This document shows, piece by piece, positions 27,317 to 36,242 of a stretch of DNA of 64,000 bases (the first letter of the stretch is position 1; each line of letters starts with the position of its first letter). Made by a program: the position numbers and the translations under genes. Location of the stretch: the NCBI GenBank assembly GCA_017883205.1, contig JADGNZ010000004.1, forward strand, positions 62,001 through 126,000, read 5' to 3'. Source of the DNA: Thermoanaerobaculia bacterium (GTDB lineage Bacteria > Acidobacteriota > Thermoanaerobaculia > Gp7-AA8). Under the pieces are notes generated by a model. It worked only from the letters and a program-made list of their open reading frames with translations, ran no database searches and was not told where the DNA came from.

Positions 27317-27859
27317 CTACATGATTTGGGTTTTGGCATCATCGCCACCCTCGGCCCACGTCTCAACATCCGTTCTGATTTCAAGATCGAGACCGAGGGG
27401 TGTCGCGCGGACAGAAAGCAGTGAACCATCTGCGAACTCGATCGCCAGTTCCCCTCGGCGCGCCCGAGTGACTGTCTTCACTGTCTTTCCGAGCAGCAGC
27501 GACGACGCGCGGCGACTCTGTTCGTTGAGCGGAGGCCGAGGGTTCCGTGAGCCCGGAAGATTCACGGCAAGGTGGCGTTTGCCCCGTACACCGAGCTTCT
27601 CATCGCGTTGCTGAAACCGCCGCTGCGCCCACCCCAGCCGCTCTGGGCCGTCCTCGGTCGTGATGAGCGCCGTGTCGAGAAGTCTAGCGGCGACCACTTC
27701 GAAGTTTGTGCCGTGGAAACTAGTCCGACTAAGCGCGTCATCGAGATGCAGTCGCTCTTCTTCGCTCATTTGATCAAGCCGACGCTGGAACTCGCGATAC
27801 ACAACTTCGATTCGATCGGCGTACGGCTCGATCACCTCTCGCCACCATTCGTAGTCCAT
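27317..27859 (-). CDS. Hypothetical protein, 180 residues
   Basis: I chose the ATG at 27859 because CGAGG lies seven bases upstream. A GTG 18 bases earlier is an alternative. The N-terminal half is helical and acidic (WWREVIEPYADRIEVVYREFQRRL). The C-terminal half has a small beta domain, LLGKTVKTVTRARRGELAIEFADGS, reminiscent of beta-barrel segments in other mobile-element proteins. No function can be assigned. Confidence 0.55.
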   Translation of the reverse strand: MDYEWWREVIEPYADRIEVVYREFQRRLDQMSEEERLHLDDALSRTSFHGTNFEVVAARLLDTALITTEDGPERLGWAQRRFQQRDEKLGVRGKRHLAVNLPGSRNPRPPLNEQSRRASSLLLGKTVKTVTRARRGELAIEFADGSLLSVRATPLGLDLEIRTDVETWAEGGDDAKTQIM

Positions 27860-27973
27860 GTAAGCCTCGCAGTTCACCGACGCGCTTGTTGCTGTGATCG
27901 TATCGAAAAGCTTGCCAAGCTAGCGGCCTAGACCGCATCGCGCGACTCGTGTCTCCCTACCGCAGCGATGACG

Positions 27974-28681
27974 TCATTGCTGGGGTCGGACGCCAAGATG
28001 CGCATACAAACCTTCCAAAGTAGAAGGATCGCCGCCTGCTGACAGTTTGAAGTACTGGACAATTGGTGCAAGCGCGTATCCCCACTGCCTGAAGTTGTAG
28101 CGCGTCGAACATGCGGGGCGGCGCTCAGCCGGGCTAAAGCACTCGTCCGCAAACCGGAGTATTTCGGAGCCAACGAGACACCAGCGACCTTGACAGTCCT
28201 GCTCGGAAGCAGGAGGACAAGACAAGAGCGCCCGAACCCGACAGCGGCCTTCCAGAACGCCGTTCCGAGCTGTGGCGAGGTCAACCCCGGCGTCGAACAA
28301 GGGCTGAAGGCGCTCGGCTACCGAGCACACCTGCCGCTCGTCGAACAGCCCAGCCCATCGAAGAAGGGAGCGAATAGTCTCTGGATCGTTTCGAAGCGAC
28401 TCGTTGAAACGTTCCTCTGGGACACTCTTTACCTCGCAGATAACCAGATCCACTTCGCCGCTTGAGGTTGCAAGGAACTCTGACGTCTCGATTCCGCGCT
28501 CCGGCTGACAATGATGCTGCTCACGAACCGCCAGACAATCAGTCTCAGTCCGATTCGCGCCCCAATCCGGAGAGTGCACAATTAGACCTGTGGTGAAGTA
28601 CCCGTTCAATCGAAGGTACAACGTGGCAAGCGCCTCGTGAATCTCCGGCTTTCGCCATCCGCAAATGTCTACGTGCGTCAT
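27974..28681 (-). CDS. Nuclease-like protein, PD-(D/E)XK fold
   Basis: 235 residues from the ATG at 28681. The order RLNGYFTTGLIVH, TETDCLAVR, then GEVDLVICEVKSVPE gives the Asp and the E-x-K pair of a restriction-endonuclease-like active site. The rest (LLRWAGLFDERQVCSVAERL, FRQWGYALAPIVQYFKL) is helical. It may be a DNA-cleaving defence or mobility protein. No partner methylase is nearby. Confidence 0.55.
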   Translation of the reverse strand: MTHVDICGWRKPEIHEALATLYLRLNGYFTTGLIVHSPDWGANRTETDCLAVREQHHCQPERGIETSEFLATSSGEVDLVICEVKSVPEERFNESLRNDPETIRSLLRWAGLFDERQVCSVAERLQPLFDAGVDLATARNGVLEGRCRVRALLSCPPASEQDCQGRWCLVGSEILRFADECFSPAERRPACSTRYNFRQWGYALAPIVQYFKLSAGGDPSTLEGLYAHLGVRPQQ

Positions 28682-28803
28682 AACCACTTAACCGAGATCC
28701 AAGCTCACCGCTCGGAAGCCCCGCGCAAGATGGTAACGCAGTCTGGATACAGCAACGTGGCGGCTCCGCGCACGGCAGCAGCCAGAGGTCGCGGCGCGTG
28801 CTC

Positions 28804-29469
28804 CTAGTGCAGAATTGGAAAAACGCTGCACGCACAGGCGACGTGACGTGGGACTACCAAGCGGGGTGCTGGCGGGTTCTGCTCTGGAACTCTGCGACAG
28901 TCTGCGCAGCAACCTGCGGGCATGGACAAGAATCGCCAGCCGAGCACCTTCATTCCGGCTCGCTGGCGCGAGCGATGGGCGGCATACGCGCCGAGGCTGT
29001 ACGTGATGGAAAGCAGTTCGGCGCGTAGGCAGCGCTGAACTAGAGGGTCAACGGACTTGATTCGCGCAATGTAGCGAAACATTTCTCCGCCTAGCCTCCG
29101 GAGATCGTCGTAGTGCTGGGGATACTTCGCACCCAATCGGAACCCCTGCCCACCGTCACCGTCCTCTGTTCCTGCCATCTTTTCCTCATTGCGAGCAGGA
29201 GGCTTCGCTACGGCTTCGTCGAAAAGATCCTCGACGCCCGCGATGAATGTCTCAACCTCTGGAAACCGAACGTCCGGGTGCGTCGCCATGAGGCCTTGAA
29301 CGGCCGCTTCCGCGTTTCGTGGAAGACGGAAGCCATGTTCGAGCGCTTCCTTGAACATCTGAGCCTTCGCTTGGGAGCATGCGGTGGCGTGAAGAGGGAA
29401 CTCGCTTTGTGGATTAAGAGTCCACATGTCGCCGCCCCGGCATTCCACGCAACCTGTCTCGTATGGCAT
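28804..29469 (-). CDS. Hypothetical protein with C-terminal Cys/His cluster
   Basis: 221 residues. The C-terminus GCCADCRRVPEQNPPAPRLVV, then PRHVACACSVFP, resembles the zinc-site ending seen after SPP1 gp7/Mu F-type head-morphogenesis domains and in some toxins, but the body has no matching fold. The N-terminus has another C-x-x-C (TGCVECRGGDM). A shorter start at MWTLNPQ is possible. Function unknown. Confidence 0.5.
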   Translation of the reverse strand: MPYETGCVECRGGDMWTLNPQSEFPLHATACSQAKAQMFKEALEHGFRLPRNAEAAVQGLMATHPDVRFPEVETFIAGVEDLFDEAVAKPPARNEEKMAGTEDGDGGQGFRLGAKYPQHYDDLRRLGGEMFRYIARIKSVDPLVQRCLRAELLSITYSLGAYAAHRSRQRAGMKVLGWRFLSMPAGCCADCRRVPEQNPPAPRLVVPRHVACACSVFPILH

Positions 29470-29515
29470 GACCCTGATAGCGATGAGGAAATCGAGGCTC
29501 TACAATAGCTCGGCG

Positions 29516-30190
29516 CTAGGTGGCAGTTGGTGCCCACCAATCGTCGAGTTGAGCGAGTGGGCGCTTGTTCCAGTCCGACTCTGCTCCTTCTGCGATGGAG
29601 AGCGCTACTCGACAGAGCCATTCAGCACTGAAGTTGATTCTCAGGAAAGGCGCCGAGTTCCATCGTTGGTACGTGATGTCCCCGCTCGTGCCACTGAGAA
29701 CAACCTCGTCAGCCACCCCGGTGGCCTCGTATTCATGAACGTACCCGTTGCGGAAATGCCGATAAAAGATCACAGGATAGCTCCAGCGACGCACGGTCGC
29801 GAGAGCAAGGCGGGGCTCGATACGAAAGAGCACCGACTCCTCAGCGTCCACAGCGTCGCCCGTGACAACGCTATCCCAAAACGCAAATGGTAGAGAGCCG
29901 TCTGGATGCAGCGGGCGCAGGTTCTTCGCGAGATCGTCGTCTCCCGTTTGGAGTAGTCGCTCAATGAGCATTGGAACGGAAACGGCGGTGGCTCGCAGCT
30001 TCGGATCAGCGTATCTAACCCACGTCTCTATGAACCGAACACCATCCTTCGCGCGTGGCCAGAGATCCGCAGCGATCCCAGACACAAGACTCGATACGAC
30101 AAGCACGGCCTCGGCGTAGGTGCCGCCGCAATCGCCCCGCGCGAGACGAACAGCGAGCGAGACGCGCTCTCTTACCCACGCTAAGTTCAC
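29516..30190 (-). CDS. Hypothetical protein, 224 residues
   Basis: A GTG start at 30190 is preferred because a strong AAGGAGGG is placed just upstream. The body is helical at first (WVRERVSLAVRLARGDCGGTYAEAVLVVSSLV) and then mixed (FLRINFSAEWLCRVALSIAE). No family, signal or membrane segment. It is in the same direction as its neighbours and may form a loose operon with 28804-29469. Confidence 0.55.
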   Translation of the reverse strand: MNLAWVRERVSLAVRLARGDCGGTYAEAVLVVSSLVSGIAADLWPRAKDGVRFIETWVRYADPKLRATAVSVPMLIERLLQTGDDDLAKNLRPLHPDGSLPFAFWDSVVTGDAVDAEESVLFRIEPRLALATVRRWSYPVIFYRHFRNGYVHEYEATGVADEVVLSGTSGDITYQRWNSAPFLRINFSAEWLCRVALSIAEGAESDWNKRPLAQLDDWWAPTAT

Positions 30191-30461
30191 GCCGCCCTCC
30201 TTGCTAACTACTCCTCCCGTGGCGGTGGAGTGCCGACATTCCAACACCAAGACGAGCCGTGTGGCCTGAATTCTATCTCCTGATCGATGTGGGATCTTGG
30301 CGCGAGGAGCTGCGTTGCGGACCGCGAGCGGGTATCTCGGCTAGGTGAGCGAGACCGAAACACTGGCACCCGTCATCGCAGGCTTGAGTGGACTTGCAGT
30401 AGCCGACCCACCGGGCGCCTCACGAGAGACGTGGAGAAGCCGCGCTAGACCGAAGAGAACC

Positions 30462-31676
30462 TCACGCTGCAACCGCCTTGAACGCTTTGAGGGTGACGCA
30501 GCGCCGCTGAACTCCATTAATCAAATCGGGATTTGCGACGATCTCGACAGTCACGACGATGTCGTCCGCAACGGTAGGCGGATCAGAAAAGGGCGTGCTA
30601 TGAAACATCGATTCGACGTCGAAGGGGTGTCCATCAACTAGGGCGTGGACTGCCCACGACGAGAATCCGTAATACGCGTTCATACCGTCCGCACGTGTCC
30701 GATCAGCGAGTCGCAACCTGCACTTCTGCCCCTTTGCGATTCTGGCTTCCACGGATGGAGTGTGCGCCCACTGACAGTAGATGTCTCTTGTTCGGGAGGG
30801 CTTCACTGGGCCGTCGATCATGAGCATGGCTGAGAACGATGCGGTCTCACCGTTGTTTGACACTTCAATGCTCGCAGACCATTCGTCGCAGATCAGATCG
30901 ATATCGGCGATGGTGCAACGGTCGTCACCCCGAATCGCTCCCGGCGGTCCGATGATCTCGACTGTCGGCTCGCCGTTCTCGACATCAACACTGACTCGCT
31001 CCTCTATTTTGCCAACCAACTGCTCGTTTGGTTCGAGAACCGACAGGAGGACCCATGCCGTGAAGTGCGTGAAGGGCAAGGGGCGCTTGGTGCATCCGCT
31101 AACGACTTCAGAGTCGCGCCGGTTGTCGTTTACCGCGAACATCGCGTTGTCATCGTAGAGGGCGATGACCAGATCCCTAGTCTCGCTCGCTCCGAATGAC
31201 GTCCGGTTTAGACGTTCCCCCAGCCAAGTTCCGCACGATGTACGTTGAACGTCCATCGTGACCGGGTTGACGTAAGCCAGTTCCGCACGCACTCTAGGAA
31301 CTGCCGTTGGCCAATCATTGCGAAACGACACGACGACGGCGCGCACTGCGGTGTCGAATGATTTTGGGGTTAGCGTCGTGTCCCACTCAGCGTATCCTCC
31401 GTCGCGCTCGACAACCCAACACACTCTCGCATCGACGGTCGGAATGTCAGGACGAGCAGCATGCGCCGAGATCGCCCCGAAGACGGTCCCCTGATCGTCA
31501 GGTTTCCGAAACCACCATTCGTACGAAGCTCCGGCGCAGCACATAGCCCCGAGCACGCAGAGCGTTCCTCGAAACCATGGGTTGTCGAAGAATCCCGGAG
31601 GTATGCCAGCGATCAGCAGAGTCACGCCTACGCCGACATACCACCCAGCAGCGACGATTCTTCGTCTTTCTGGCAT
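30462..31676 (-). CDS. Hypothetical membrane protein, 404 residues
   Basis: Two membrane segments lie at the N-terminus (IVAAGWYVGVGVTLLIAGI and FRGTLCVLGAMCCAGASYEWW). The remaining 340 residues form a large soluble part with alternating beta strands (GDDRCTIADIDLICDEWSASIE, FSAMLMIDGPVK). Nothing in it matches a family I recognise. The gene stands alone between the two gene clusters of this part of the island. Confidence 0.6.
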   Translation of the reverse strand: MPERRRIVAAGWYVGVGVTLLIAGIPPGFFDNPWFRGTLCVLGAMCCAGASYEWWFRKPDDQGTVFGAISAHAARPDIPTVDARVCWVVERDGGYAEWDTTLTPKSFDTAVRAVVVSFRNDWPTAVPRVRAELAYVNPVTMDVQRTSCGTWLGERLNRTSFGASETRDLVIALYDDNAMFAVNDNRRDSEVVSGCTKRPLPFTHFTAWVLLSVLEPNEQLVGKIEERVSVDVENGEPTVEIIGPPGAIRGDDRCTIADIDLICDEWSASIEVSNNGETASFSAMLMIDGPVKPSRTRDIYCQWAHTPSVEARIAKGQKCRLRLADRTRADGMNAYYGFSSWAVHALVDGHPFDVESMFHSTPFSDPPTVADDIVVTVEIVANPDLINGVQRRCVTLKAFKAVAA

Positions 31677-31756
31677 CGGTTGCGATGATATCGCCGCTGC
31701 TTCTGCGCCAGAAAAGTAGCGCGCGTGCCGTTCCGGAGCACGTCGAACCGCTGGTG

Positions 31757-32368
31757 CTAGCGTCCGCCGTCATCTTGGAGGGCGCGGAGCCGGGCACTTC
31801 GGATCGATCGCCACAGCTCCTTCCAATCAGCGTGATCGCAAAGACGCGACGGTTCATCGGCCATCGCTCGTCCGTCGAGCGCCGAAGCCTTCGCCCACAG
31901 CTCGGGATGTTCGTCCGCCGAGATGCGCTCGAAGTTCCGCATCGTCTTCTGACGATGGCAATCCGCGCAGAGGAGTTGTAGGTTCTCCAAGATCGACCGA
32001 TCGCCTTTGATGTGATCGATCTCGGTTCCGGCATCGCCGCACGAGCGGCACTTTCCGCCGTCACGTTCGATCACGCTTTGCCGAATAGCATCAGGCACAA
32101 GTCGCCCCCGAGCGTTGTATCCACCGCTGAGGATGTGGGCGCGCTTGATCTGAATTGCCTCTCGAACGTCGGGCTTCCACAACGTGCCGTCAGCAATCCG
32201 CTCACGGTAGTACCGAACGAACTTAGCCTCGTCGCGACAGAGGTCGGTGCAGAAGAGTGACCCGTCCGGGACGGGCGAGTCGCAATTCGCGCAGGGGAAC
32301 GGGAAGACGACGAGCAGCACAGCTCGTGGATCGATCGATGATGCAGTGCTGCGCTTTCGTGGGTTCAT
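31757..32368 (-). CDS. HNH endonuclease with an N-terminal zinc finger
   Basis: 203 residues. An N-terminal C-x-x-C pair (CANCDSPVPDGSLFCTDLCRDEAKF) may bind zinc. The HNH core follows: VIERDGGKCRSCGDAGTEIDHIKGDRSILENLQLLCADCHRQKT. It has the paired C-x-x-C sites and the D-H/N/H residues that bind one metal and cleave DNA. Such enzymes occur in phage, defence and homing contexts. It lies next to the DUF4238 gene, on the same strand. Confidence 0.85.
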   Translation of the reverse strand: MNPRKRSTASSIDPRAVLLVVFPFPCANCDSPVPDGSLFCTDLCRDEAKFVRYYRERIADGTLWKPDVREAIQIKRAHILSGGYNARGRLVPDAIRQSVIERDGGKCRSCGDAGTEIDHIKGDRSILENLQLLCADCHRQKTMRNFERISADEHPELWAKASALDGRAMADEPSRLCDHADWKELWRSIRSARLRALQDDGGR

Positions 32369-32388
32369 GTCGTACTTCTCAAAGGCGA

Positions 32389-33417
32389 CTACTGCCGCTC
32401 TTCGACTAAAGATGAGTTCATGATCTCCTCCAACTCCTCTTCGGTGATCAGCGCGGCGGTTTCGCCGATTGTGGTTTGGCGTCGCCTGTTGTCATCAGAT
32501 ACCCGATCACTGATGAAGTATTCAAACGACGAGCGTGCAATCTCCTCTGGCAACTGTTCGGGCAGCGTGGCGGAGTTGTTCGCTGCTCCCATTAGGACCA
32601 GTCTCGGGCTAAGAGGAAGATATACGGCTGCCAGCTCATCCTTCCCTTCGAGCAGCGTCTTGAATCGCCGAGATCCGGTGACTTCAAAGAGGACGGGCGA
32701 ATCTCCGAGGATCAAGTCACCGGCAGTGCATTCAACCGTGGCGTAACGTAACGTGCGCAACCGGTCGGCTCTCGCAGCGGGTGAGACCGTACCCTTCAGT
32801 GCGCGGACATGGCTACTCTTCGCGATGCGCTGAACCTCTCCGCGAAGCCGACCGATGACTTGGTCTACGATCATCGGCGAGTATCGCGCAACCATCTCCT
32901 CCAGTATCGTCCGAGGCATGTTTTCGACGAGCAACGCCGCTTGGTCCTCAGAACACCCGAGGCTTGCCGCGAGCGGCTTTCGCAGCATTTCCGGATTACT
33001 CCGAAGTTGTCGGATCAAGTAGCTGGTCGCAGACGTAGTATCGGTCAGAAACGCCGCGAGTCCGCGGAGCAAATAGTCAGTGGCAGAAACGAGCGACTGA
33101 CGGAGATGCCTCGTCCGAATTTCAAGATGCGAGATGAGTTCCGGTATCCGTGAGTCCGAAACGGATTGCGCTGCACGGTCGCGGAGGGAGCTGACGAGGG
33201 AGCTGAACGAATCCTCAACATCGGTGATCGCATCGTCCGCAGCGGTATCGGTACCAATCGAGTAGAACTCGCGCTCAACGCCAACGTTTAGAGTGTTGCT
33301 CTCGAACGGAGGCCGATCCGTTCGATAGACCCACGTGAAGACCTGATCGGCGGTCCTCTTACTCGCGAAGCCAGCCTGAAGAAACCGGGGAACGAAATGC
33401 TGTCGTTTGCCTGCCAT
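32389..33417 (-). CDS. DUF4238 protein
   Basis: 342 residues from the ATG at 33417. The start GKRQHFVPRFLQAGFAS and ESNTLNVGVEREFYSI match the DUF4238 family, which is common on mobile elements and near defence genes. No catalytic role is established, although a nuclease-like origin has been suggested. C-terminal sequence TTIGETAALITEEELEEIM is acidic. It is 20 bases from the HNH gene, probably in one unit. Confidence 0.75.
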   Translation of the reverse strand: MAGKRQHFVPRFLQAGFASKRTADQVFTWVYRTDRPPFESNTLNVGVEREFYSIGTDTAADDAITDVEDSFSSLVSSLRDRAAQSVSDSRIPELISHLEIRTRHLRQSLVSATDYLLRGLAAFLTDTTSATSYLIRQLRSNPEMLRKPLAASLGCSEDQAALLVENMPRTILEEMVARYSPMIVDQVIGRLRGEVQRIAKSSHVRALKGTVSPAARADRLRTLRYATVECTAGDLILGDSPVLFEVTGSRRFKTLLEGKDELAAVYLPLSPRLVLMGAANNSATLPEQLPEEIARSSFEYFISDRVSDDNRRRQTTIGETAALITEEELEEIMNSSLVEERQ

Positions 33418-33531
33418 CGGTCCACCTGAACGGCTGGGTGTCACGCAAGCTGTGTACGATAGCAAACGCGACGGCGCCTTCACGCGGACGGCGAGAGGCT
33501 TACGTCTTGTTCTCTCTGGTAAGCTTTCATC

Positions 33532-34866
33532 ATGCAAAAAACGAACGAGGCCGCAGTGATTCTTCTCGCAGTCGCGTTCATGTTCTTCTCCGAAGCGAGT
33601 CCCGCTCAAACAAAGAAGAAGACGACCGGTACGCGCCCGAAGACGGCGGAGGCGGCGACGGCGACGAGCAATAGCCCTGCCGCCGCATCTATCTCCTACG
33701 ATGTGAAGCCTTTCGACCTGACGGCGAAGACACTTCCGCTCGGTTATCGTGGCCATTCGTTTCGCAAGATGTATGAGTCGGCCGTTCTAGTGCCGCCGAA
33801 GGGTGAGTTCGAGACTACTGCCGAGTATCAGCAGCGAGCGAAACGCACGTTTGACGGGTCATATGCATTCGTACTTGGCGAACGCGCTGTCAGCGCGACG
33901 TATGACGCTGATCAGGAAGTCATGCAGGTTGTGATCAGAACCGATGGCTTCAGACCGGGTGTTGGCGTCCGTGACACAGAGAATGGGTACACCGTTGAAT
34001 CTAAGAAGACCTCCGAGCGCGAGTACATAGCTTCGAACGCATTCGGAGCAAGCGTGAACGTGACTTCCACGAGTTACGACACGTGGGGCATTATCCCGAG
34101 GCCGGGACCGCTCTCGGGCGGTGCTACCTTCGCGATCAAACTAGCTCGACCGGAGGCGCAGCGAACTAAGTCCAACTTGAGAGCAATGGTCGTGGGGAGG
34201 ATAGCGCGTGAGCAAGAGGCCCCGATCAGCACGAATTCGGAATCCAACGGGCTCTGGTTCGCGGAAGCGAAGATCGATTCGCCATCCGAAATCCACGAGC
34301 GACAGTTCCTCCTGCGCATGGAACTGATCGACCTATGGGTGTTCGACACAACTACCGGGGCGATCCTTGCGAAGCACTCTGAGCGCGAGGACCACGGCGA
34401 AATGTCGGTTTCAGTGTTCGAGTCGAAAGACCACGACGGCTACGCCATTGTCAGTCTAGCGGGCAACAGGAACCTGACGTTGAATCGCGGCTTCTCCCAG
34501 TACGGTGGTGGGTGCCACATCGTTGTTGGAGGCTGGTATGAAGTAGTTGGCATGAAGAGCGGCGTATGGGGAGCGGGAGCAAGCATGGTTGACCTGCGCG
34601 GTCGGAAGAGGCTAGTGGTCATCGACCGTGACGGCGCCGAGTTGCTGAACGAAGGAACTCCAATGACTTTCGGTCACGACTCCCGTGGCGAGTGGCCTCA
34701 CGCAGAGGCGGCTGCCCGCCTGATGTGGCAAGCAGCACCGGGTGGGTTCGTGGAAGTGAAAGGCGATGACTACAGCAGCTTCCCCACGAAGGCATCGCTG
34801 GCCGGATTCCGCGAACTATGGAAGTGGGGTATCTCGAACTGCGGTTTCCCATCGCTCGAAAAGTAG
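33532..34866 (+). CDS. Exported hypothetical protein, 444 residues
   Basis: The N-terminus AVILLAVAFMFFSEASPAQ is a signal peptide ending at a probable cleavage after AQ, followed by a Lys/Thr/Ala-rich linker (TKKKTTGTRPKTAEAATATS). The mature part (KPFDLTAKTLPLGYRGHSFRKMYE) shows no known family. Two later stretches, GNRNLTLNRGFSQYGGGCHIVVGGWYEVVG and MVDLRGRKRLVVIDRD, look like beta-rich domains. No operon partners are close. Confidence 0.65.
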   Translation: MQKTNEAAVILLAVAFMFFSEASPAQTKKKTTGTRPKTAEAATATSNSPAAASISYDVKPFDLTAKTLPLGYRGHSFRKMYESAVLVPPKGEFETTAEYQQRAKRTFDGSYAFVLGERAVSATYDADQEVMQVVIRTDGFRPGVGVRDTENGYTVESKKTSEREYIASNAFGASVNVTSTSYDTWGIIPRPGPLSGGATFAIKLARPEAQRTKSNLRAMVVGRIAREQEAPISTNSESNGLWFAEAKIDSPSEIHERQFLLRMELIDLWVFDTTTGAILAKHSEREDHGEMSVSVFESKDHDGYAIVSLAGNRNLTLNRGFSQYGGGCHIVVGGWYEVVGMKSGVWGAGASMVDLRGRKRLVVIDRDGAELLNEGTPMTFGHDSRGEWPHAEAAARLMWQAAPGGFVEVKGDDYSSFPTKASLAGFRELWKWGISNCGFPSLEK

Positions 34867-35105
34867 GCTTCGGCTTCGCGTCCCACAAATGTCAGCCGGG
34901 CGCAATTTTGCTGGCCTACTTCGTAGAGGCGAGTCGCAATCGTTTCGCATCCGGAACGCTCCGGATGCGCAGAGATCAACCACGTCGCCGAAAGAACAGG
35001 AATCGGTCGATACGGCTTTCGCGGAAATCGGAAGCCGGTTTGCCGGGCGTATCCTGAACAGGTGTCAAACGATCAGAGGTTCGAAAGCGCTGAGGGAGAC
35101 CAAAC

Positions 35106-35786
35106 GTGCGCCTAAATCATCGACTCATCCTAAATGTACTCGGCGGTTTTCTGGTCATCTCTGCGATGGCTCAGACGAACGGCACCGTCGAGAAGCTGAC
35201 GGAAGTGAAGTCTCCGGAGCCATGGACGCAAGCTCCTGAGGGGTTCCGGGACGTTCGCCTCGGTTCCACGCCGGAACAGGCGAAGGCGGTCCTAGGTCCG
35301 CTGAAGTGTGAGGATCGGAACGATTGGATAGCAGGCGTTCAGCAATGCCACACGACCGACCGAAGTAAGGCGTTTCGGGTGGCTGGTGAGGTGATCAACA
35401 CCTACTACTTTTTCGACCAAGGGAAGTTCGTTGGCGTGACGCTCAGCGAAGGCTTGATGGCGTCCTTGCAGCAGTTTCCGCCCGCGACATACATCGAACT
35501 TTCGACAGCTTTCAAACAAAAGTTCGGCCCGCCGACGTACACGCGCTCGTTCCGCAGCCACGGCATCCGTGAGGAGAAGGGGAACATCTTTAACGGCGGT
35601 GTCACGCGCCGAATCCCCTACGACTACACCTTCGAAAGTGTCGCATGGGAGAACGAGCAGGTGAACGCCTACCTCGTCTCGGATGAAAAAAACCGCGTTT
35701 CGTATGGCGTCATCGAAACGCAGGCGTGGGCGAAAAAGAAGACTGACGCGGAGAAAAGCAGAAAGACGAATGTCACACCGTTTTAG
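35106..35786 (+). CDS. Exported hypothetical protein, 226 residues
   Basis: A signal peptide (NHRLILNVLGGFLVISAMAQ) is followed by a soluble part opening with FRDVRLGSTPEQAKAVLG, an 'F..i.lGMs.eea...lG'-like motif found in several exported small domains. It ends in a charged tail (KKKTDAEKSRKTNV). Function unknown. It is the last gene before the right end of the island. Confidence 0.65.
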   Translation: MRLNHRLILNVLGGFLVISAMAQTNGTVEKLTEVKSPEPWTQAPEGFRDVRLGSTPEQAKAVLGPLKCEDRNDWIAGVQQCHTTDRSKAFRVAGEVINTYYFFDQGKFVGVTLSEGLMASLQQFPPATYIELSTAFKQKFGPPTYTRSFRSHGIREEKGNIFNGGVTRRIPYDYTFESVAWENEQVNAYLVSDEKNRVSYGVIETQAWAKKKTDAEKSRKTNVTPF

Positions 35787-35873
35787 TCTCGGTGGGTGTC
35801 AGTTAGGTGGCAGTTTCGCGGCTGGCCTATGCATCACGACACTTGCAGACGCTCAGGGACGCCCGAATTCCAA

Positions 35874-35907
35874 GAGCTACCGGATAGCTGCGGACATCCG
35901 GTAGCTC
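35874..35907. other. Perfect 12-bp hairpin near the right end of the island
   Basis: GAGCTACCGGAT pairs with ATCCGGTAGCTC across a ten-base loop. No T-run follows on either strand, so it is not a standard terminator. It could mark the end of the upstream gene's transcript or be a protein-binding or replication feature of the island end. The surrounding stretch 35787-36135 has no gene. Confidence 0.6.
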
Positions 35908-36013
35908 CCGGTCAGCCTTCTAAGCTGTGGGTCGCAGGTTCGATCGGGCACACTCCAGTGGTGGGAGTTGGGTGCCGGGGCCTTCTCTCTCCGTCACGCC
36001 CGGGAAAGTAGCA

Positions 36014-36039
36014 GGTGTCCGTCGGGTGTCCATGTTGAC
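36014..36039 (+). promoter_or_regulatory. Candidate right arm-type integrase site
   Basis: GGTGTCCGTCGGGTGTCCAT, then TGTTGAC, copies the pair at 3900-3926 in sequence, spacing and orientation. It lies about 100 bases inside the right attachment repeat. The role is inferred from this symmetry. Confidence 0.5.
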
Positions 36040-36135
36040 GCCTAGCGGGCGCTCAGGGCAGCTTGGAGAAGGTAGGCGAGCGCAGTCCTCATCTCTATCT
36101 CCGAGAGGCGACTGCCATCTCCATCCACCCGGCAT

Positions 36136-36183
36136 GCTTCCCAAGCTCTTGGTCGCGAGTTCGAATCTCGTCGCCCGCTCCAA
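36136..36183 (+). repeat. Right attachment-site repeat of the island (48 bp)
   Basis: Exact copy of 3782-3829, the 3' part of tRNA-Gly(CCC) including CCA. Without the 5' half it cannot make a tRNA. It marks where the chromosome resumes. Confidence 0.92.
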
Positions 36184-36242
36184 TTCCACTCCTTCGAATC
36201 CTGCCCGGGATCGGGTTTCACTCTGTGCGGAGCACACGATGA

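Larger units (their letters stand above)
3782..36183. mobile_element. Integrated genomic island in tRNA-Gly, about 32.4 kb
   Basis: The island is bounded by exact 48-bp direct repeats of the tRNA-Gly 3' half. It contains two tyrosine integrase/excisionase modules (one frameshifted), a serine recombinase, XRE regulators, a primase-like protein and many accessory genes without operon links to the flanks. No conjugation or phage structural genes are recognisable, so it is better called an integrative element or island than an ICE or prophage. The two int/xis modules and the degraded genes between them suggest it was built up by more than one insertion. The gene content resembles a defence or accessory island (TrlF-like ATPase, nuclease-like genes, HNH). 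Base composition and gene spacing in 11574-17875 differ from the rest, suggesting a separate origin. Confidence 0.88.

Noticed and set aside
3782-36183. Prophage or conjugative element
   Set aside because: No capsid, tail, terminase, relaxase or type IV secretion genes are visible.
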